From Chloroflexota bacterium (lineage in GTDB: Bacteria; Chloroflexota; Dehalococcoidia; JACQGW01): a DNA stretch of 8,144 nt. Of this stretch, positions 5,915-8,144 are shown in pieces. The stretch is from positions 1-8,144 of the forward strand of contig JACQGW010000350.1 in the NCBI GenBank assembly GCA_016199325.1, in the 5' to 3' direction. The translations under genes were made by a program, and so were the position numbers. The notes under the pieces are model-generated. The model was not told the origin of the DNA. It did no database searches and saw nothing but the letters and a program-made list of their open reading frames with translations. The stretch's first letter is position 1, and every line of letters begins with the position of its first letter.

Positions 5915-6970
5915 CGGTGTCCCGATTCTCACCGGTGCCGGAGGCACGGGCACCATCTCACCACCCCGGCGAAGCGACGCCTCGGCCGCCTGAATCGCCT
6001 GGACAACGCGCAGGCCGTCGAGGCCGCTCGTTCGGGGCTGCTCTCCACGCACGACACAGTCCAGGAAGTGCTGACACTCGACCAGCAGCGGCTCGGTCGA
6101 CGGGATATACGGCACCAGCAGATCGCCCGGCCGTACCTTGAGCTGGAACTCGCCGAACGAGCCGGGATTCGGGATGCGCCCATCGGCCGCCCGAGCCACG
6201 CCCTTGTCGTAGATCTGAATCTTGGCGTCGAGCGAGACGTCGTCGTAGACGATCATCTTCCGGCTGCCGACAATCGTCAGCTCCCGAACCTTCTTGGGAT
6301 CGAGCCAGCTCACGTGGACATGGGCACCGATCCCGCCGGGGAAGTCGAACGTCGCAAAGACGACGTCCTCGACGCCGGGATGCAGGAACGAGAATCCCCG
6401 CGCTGTCGCCGCTGTCGGGTCGGCGCCCAGCAAGTAGCGCAAGATCGAGATGTCGTGTGGCGCAAAGCTCCAGAGCGCCGACTGATCACGCTGGATGATG
6501 CCCAGATTGACGCGGCGCGAGTGGACGTACAGCACCTCGCCGATCTCGCCGGACTCCAGGTACTCCCTGGCGCGGAGGACGGCCGGATTGTACAGAAAGA
6601 CGTGGCCCACCAGCAGCACTCGCCCCTGCCGCGCGGCCAGCTCGATCAGGTCGACGCACTCCTCGACCGTCACGGCCAGCGGCTTCTCGACGAAAACGTG
6701 CTTGCCGGCCAGCAGGCTTGCCCGCGCCAGCGCATGGTGGGTCGCCGGCGGCGTCGCCAGGACGACCGCGTCGACCTCCGCCAGGTCGAGCGCCGCTCGG
6801 AAGTCGGCGAGGACCCGCGCGGCCGGCGCGTATCTCGCCCCCCACCGCGCGGCCTCGGCCGCTCGGACGTCGCAGACGGCTCGGACGTCGGCGTCGGTCA
6901 GCCCCGCAAAGCACCGGAGCAGGTTCGGCCCCCAGTGGCCCAGGCCAACGCAGGCGATGCCGACGCTCAC
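5912..6970 (-). CDS. Gfo/Idh/MocA-family nucleotide-sugar oxidoreductase
   Basis: This 352-residue NAD(P)-dependent dehydrogenase has an N-terminal Rossmann fold with VGLGHWGPNLLR (8-19), VVLATPPATHH (69-79) and VEKPLA (94-99, with the EKP lysine). A C-terminal alpha/beta domain includes WSFAPHDISILRYLLG (167-182), where H172 matches the conserved active-site histidine. The GxGxWGxN start and PHDI segment resemble WlbA/WbpB-like enzymes that oxidise C3 of UDP-GlcNAc-type uronic acids. That assignment would suit an upstream step for the aminotransferase, but it is inference. I chose GTG 6970: AAGGAGG lies at 6978-6984, seven bases upstream, and the GTGA overlaps the flippase stop by four bases, implying coupling. 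The frame stays open far upstream to 7972, but that extension is the flippase gene read in the wrong frame. Confidence 0.93.
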   Translation of the reverse strand: MSVGIACVGLGHWGPNLLRCFAGLTDADVRAVCDVRAAEAARWGARYAPAARVLADFRAALDLAEVDAVVLATPPATHHALARASLLAGKHVFVEKPLAVTVEECVDLIELAARQGRVLLVGHVFLYNPAVLRAREYLESGEIGEVLYVHSRRVNLGIIQRDQSALWSFAPHDISILRYLLGADPTAATARGFSFLHPGVEDVVFATFDFPGGIGAHVHVSWLDPKKVRELTIVGSRKMIVYDDVSLDAKIQIYDKGVARAADGRIPNPGSFGEFQLKVRPGDLLVPYIPSTEPLLVECQHFLDCVVRGEQPRTSGLDGLRVVQAIQAAEASLRRGGEMVPVPPAPVRIGTP

Positions 6971-7995
6971 GGGACTGCCTCCTTGACGCCGATGAGCACG
7001 CGGGGATTCGAGATGGCCGCCAGGCTCAAGCTCTCCCGCAGCACGCAGTACAGGCCGCCGACGGTCACCGACAGGAAGGTGAGCACGTGCAAGACGACCG
7101 AGAAGGTGAACCCCTGGCTCTCGCCGATGTCGAAGAGCGCCAGGGCGGTCACCGTGGCATACTGGAAGACGCCGATGTAGCCCGGCGACGACGGCACGGT
7201 CATACCGAGCCCGAGCAGCCCGGTGACCATCACCGACGCCCAGGCCGGCACCGGCAGGTCGAACGCGAGCAGGACGACGTAGGTGTGGCCGAAGGTGATG
7301 AGCCAGATGATCGTCGTCCAGAAGACGGCGCCGGCAGCCCGGCCGGGATGGCGCAGGATGGCCAGCTCGTCCACCAGGGCCTCGATCTGCGCGGCGATCC
7401 GATGGCCCTGTCGTGGGAGCAGCCGGCTCGCCGACCAGCGAACCAGCCGAACAAAGCTCGTATGGAGCCAGACCACGGCGACGAGCACGCCGACGCCGAA
7501 GGCCACGCCGGCGCCGACGACCAGGATCGACTGCTTTGCCCAGTCTGGCATCGGCAGGGCTGGCGCCAGCACGGCGACGCAGGCGAGCAGCATCAGCGTG
7601 TCGAGGAGCTTCTCGACGATGATGGTCGCCGCCACCTGGGCATGGCCGGCCGGACGGCTCCGCCCGATGAGATAGACGCGAGCGACTTCGCCCAGCCGGG
7701 CCGGCGCGACGTTGTTGACGAAATAGCCGATGAAGAGCGCCGAGACCAGCCGGCCGATCCCGAGGCCGTCGGGTCTGGAGAAGAGCAGGCGCCAGCGAAC
7801 GGCTTTCGCCGGCATCAGCGCGGCGTAGAGGGCGAAGGAGGAGAGCAGCCACCAGTAGTTGAGGTTCCGAAGGGCGTCCACCGCCTCGGCGGGCTGGACG
7901 CGACTGACGACAAGGCCGAGGCTCACTCCGCTGACGGCAACGCCGAGCCAGAGCCGCCAATTGGGATGCCATCTCACCTGGACGGGCAGCTTCAC
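6967..7995 (-). CDS. Flippase-like integral membrane protein (UPF0104 / LPG-synthase transmembrane family)
   Basis: This 342-residue protein is very hydrophobic, with about eight predicted membrane segments (roughly residues 14-31, 48-66, 80-95, 125-146, 156-178, 220-245, 252-290 as one or two, and 298-320). Two family hallmarks are clear: FVNNVAPARLGEVAR (92-106) and VPSSPGYIGVFQ (267-278). The family includes the membrane half of lysylphosphatidylglycerol synthase (MprF) and stand-alone YbhN/AglD-like proteins often found beside glycan genes. A role in moving or modifying lipid-linked sugars at the inner membrane is plausible but not shown here. It is the first gene of the cluster. The start is GTG 7995 with no ribosome-binding site; a promoter-like pair lies directly upstream, so translation may be leaderless. 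GTG at 7977 is an alternative. Its stop overlaps the next gene's start. Confidence 0.9.
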   Translation of the reverse strand: MKLPVQVRWHPNWRLWLGVAVSGVSLGLVVSRVQPAEAVDALRNLNYWWLLSSFALYAALMPAKAVRWRLLFSRPDGLGIGRLVSALFIGYFVNNVAPARLGEVARVYLIGRSRPAGHAQVAATIIVEKLLDTLMLLACVAVLAPALPMPDWAKQSILVVGAGVAFGVGVLVAVVWLHTSFVRLVRWSASRLLPRQGHRIAAQIEALVDELAILRHPGRAAGAVFWTTIIWLITFGHTYVVLLAFDLPVPAWASVMVTGLLGLGMTVPSSPGYIGVFQYATVTALALFDIGESQGFTFSVVLHVLTFLSVTVGGLYCVLRESLSLAAISNPRVLIGVKEAVP

Positions 7996-8001
7996 GGGCT
8001 G

Positions 8002-8030
8002 AGTATAGCCGACAGGCGCGGCGGAGACAA
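8002..8030 (-). promoter_or_regulatory. Putative sigma70-like promoter for the minus-strand cluster
   Basis: On the minus strand TTGTCT (8030-8025) and TATACT (8007-8002) are separated by 17 bases, matching the -35 and -10 consensus at 4 and 5 of 6 positions. Expected transcription start would fall about 6-8 bases further, at about 7994-7996, on the flippase GTG (7995). It is the only convincing promoter I see for the cluster, but no experimental evidence exists. Confidence 0.55.
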
Positions 8031-8084
8031 GTCGTGGGCGCTCAGCGTGCGGGTGACATAGATGTAGGCAAGCGGTGAGAAAAG

Positions 8085-8134
8085 CGGTATCCTGCCTGAG
8101 GCTGGACCTGGACTCCAGCGGAAGGAGGATACCG
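8085..8134 (+). promoter_or_regulatory. Inverted repeat enclosing the ribosome-binding site of the divergent gene
   Basis: CGGTATCCT (8085-8093) and AGGATACCG (8126-8134) are perfect 9-bp inverted repeats separated by 32 bases, and the right arm ends one base before ATG 8135. The Shine-Dalgarno AAGGAGG (8122-8128) overlaps the right arm. An inner 5-bp stem, CTGGA (8102-8106) with TCCAG (8114-8118), could stack inside. In RNA this could block ribosome entry; as DNA it could be an operator or an element end. Confidence 0.55.
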
Positions 8135-8144
8135 ATGGCTGAGC
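8135..8144 (+). CDS. Start of a divergent gene, product unknown (cut by window end)
   Basis: ATG at 8135 follows a strong Shine-Dalgarno, AAGGAGG at 8122-8128, with six bases between. Only three codons (Met-Ala-Glu) lie in the window, so no function can be given. It is transcribed away from the sugar cluster. The inverted repeat over its ribosome-binding site suggests translational control or an insertion-sequence context. Confidence 0.5.

Noticed and set aside
6971..7972. Long upstream extension of the oxidoreductase frame (686 residues in total)
   Set aside because: It is the flippase gene read in another frame: Arg/Pro/Gly-rich, no domain, and GTG 6970 with AAGGAGG gives the family's normal length.
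6718..8061. 447-residue open frame on the plus strand
   Set aside because: It lies antisense to the oxidoreductase and flippase genes, is low complexity, and has no ribosome-binding site or domain.

Overview
The window is GC-rich bacterial DNA carrying a seven-gene, one-direction cluster on the minus strand (read from 7995 down to 318). At the left edge are repeat and mobile-element debris. At the right edge is the first codons of a divergent plus-strand gene. The base composition, the frequent GTG starts (five of seven genes) and the simple repeats between genes suggest an uncultured high-GC lineage such as Methylomirabilota/Rokubacteria or a similar soil or subsurface phylum. This placement is a low-confidence impression, because no marker gene is present.

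Layout in transcription order. A putative sigma70-like promoter at 8002-8030 sits so close to the first start codon that the message may be leaderless. The genes are: (1) a flippase-like UPF0104/LPG-synthase-type membrane protein, 7995-6967; (2) a Gfo/Idh/MocA sugar oxidoreductase, 6970-5912, overlapping gene 1 by 4 nt; (3) a GDP-L-fucose-synthase-like NAD-dependent epimerase/reductase, 5862-4909; (4) a DegT/DnrJ/EryC1/StrS PLP aminotransferase, 4904-3798, 4 nt after gene 3; (5) a three-part fusion protein, 3703-2492; (6) a 2-oxoacid dehydrogenase E1 alpha subunit, 2490-1522, 1 nt after gene 5; (7) the matching E1 beta subunit, 1298-318. Spacers 2/3 and 4/5 hold the same 7-nt tandem repeat. 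Spacer 6/7 (223 bp) is full of inverted and simple repeats. Downstream of gene 7 are a 223-bp MITE-like element with 37-bp terminal inverted repeats (58-280) and a REP-like hairpin (1-51).

The main discovery is gene 5. It has the N-terminal half of a 2-oxoacid dehydrogenase E2 (lipoyl domain with its ETEKA lysine, then a peripheral-subunit-binding domain). The E2 catalytic acyltransferase domain is replaced by a PglD/NeuD-type nucleotide-sugar N-acyltransferase (PglD N-domain plus left-handed beta-helix). The next two genes encode E1 alpha and E1 beta, and upstream lie an oxidoreductase and an aminotransferase of the kind that make amino sugars.

The simplest reading is a dedicated complex. 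E1 decarboxylates a 2-oxoacid and loads the acyl group on the lipoyl arm, and the arm delivers it directly to the amino group of a nucleotide sugar, without free acyl-CoA. I know of no characterised enzyme of this kind. No E3 (dihydrolipoamide dehydrogenase), canonical E2, glycosyltransferase or lipoylation enzyme lies in the window, so these would have to be encoded elsewhere.
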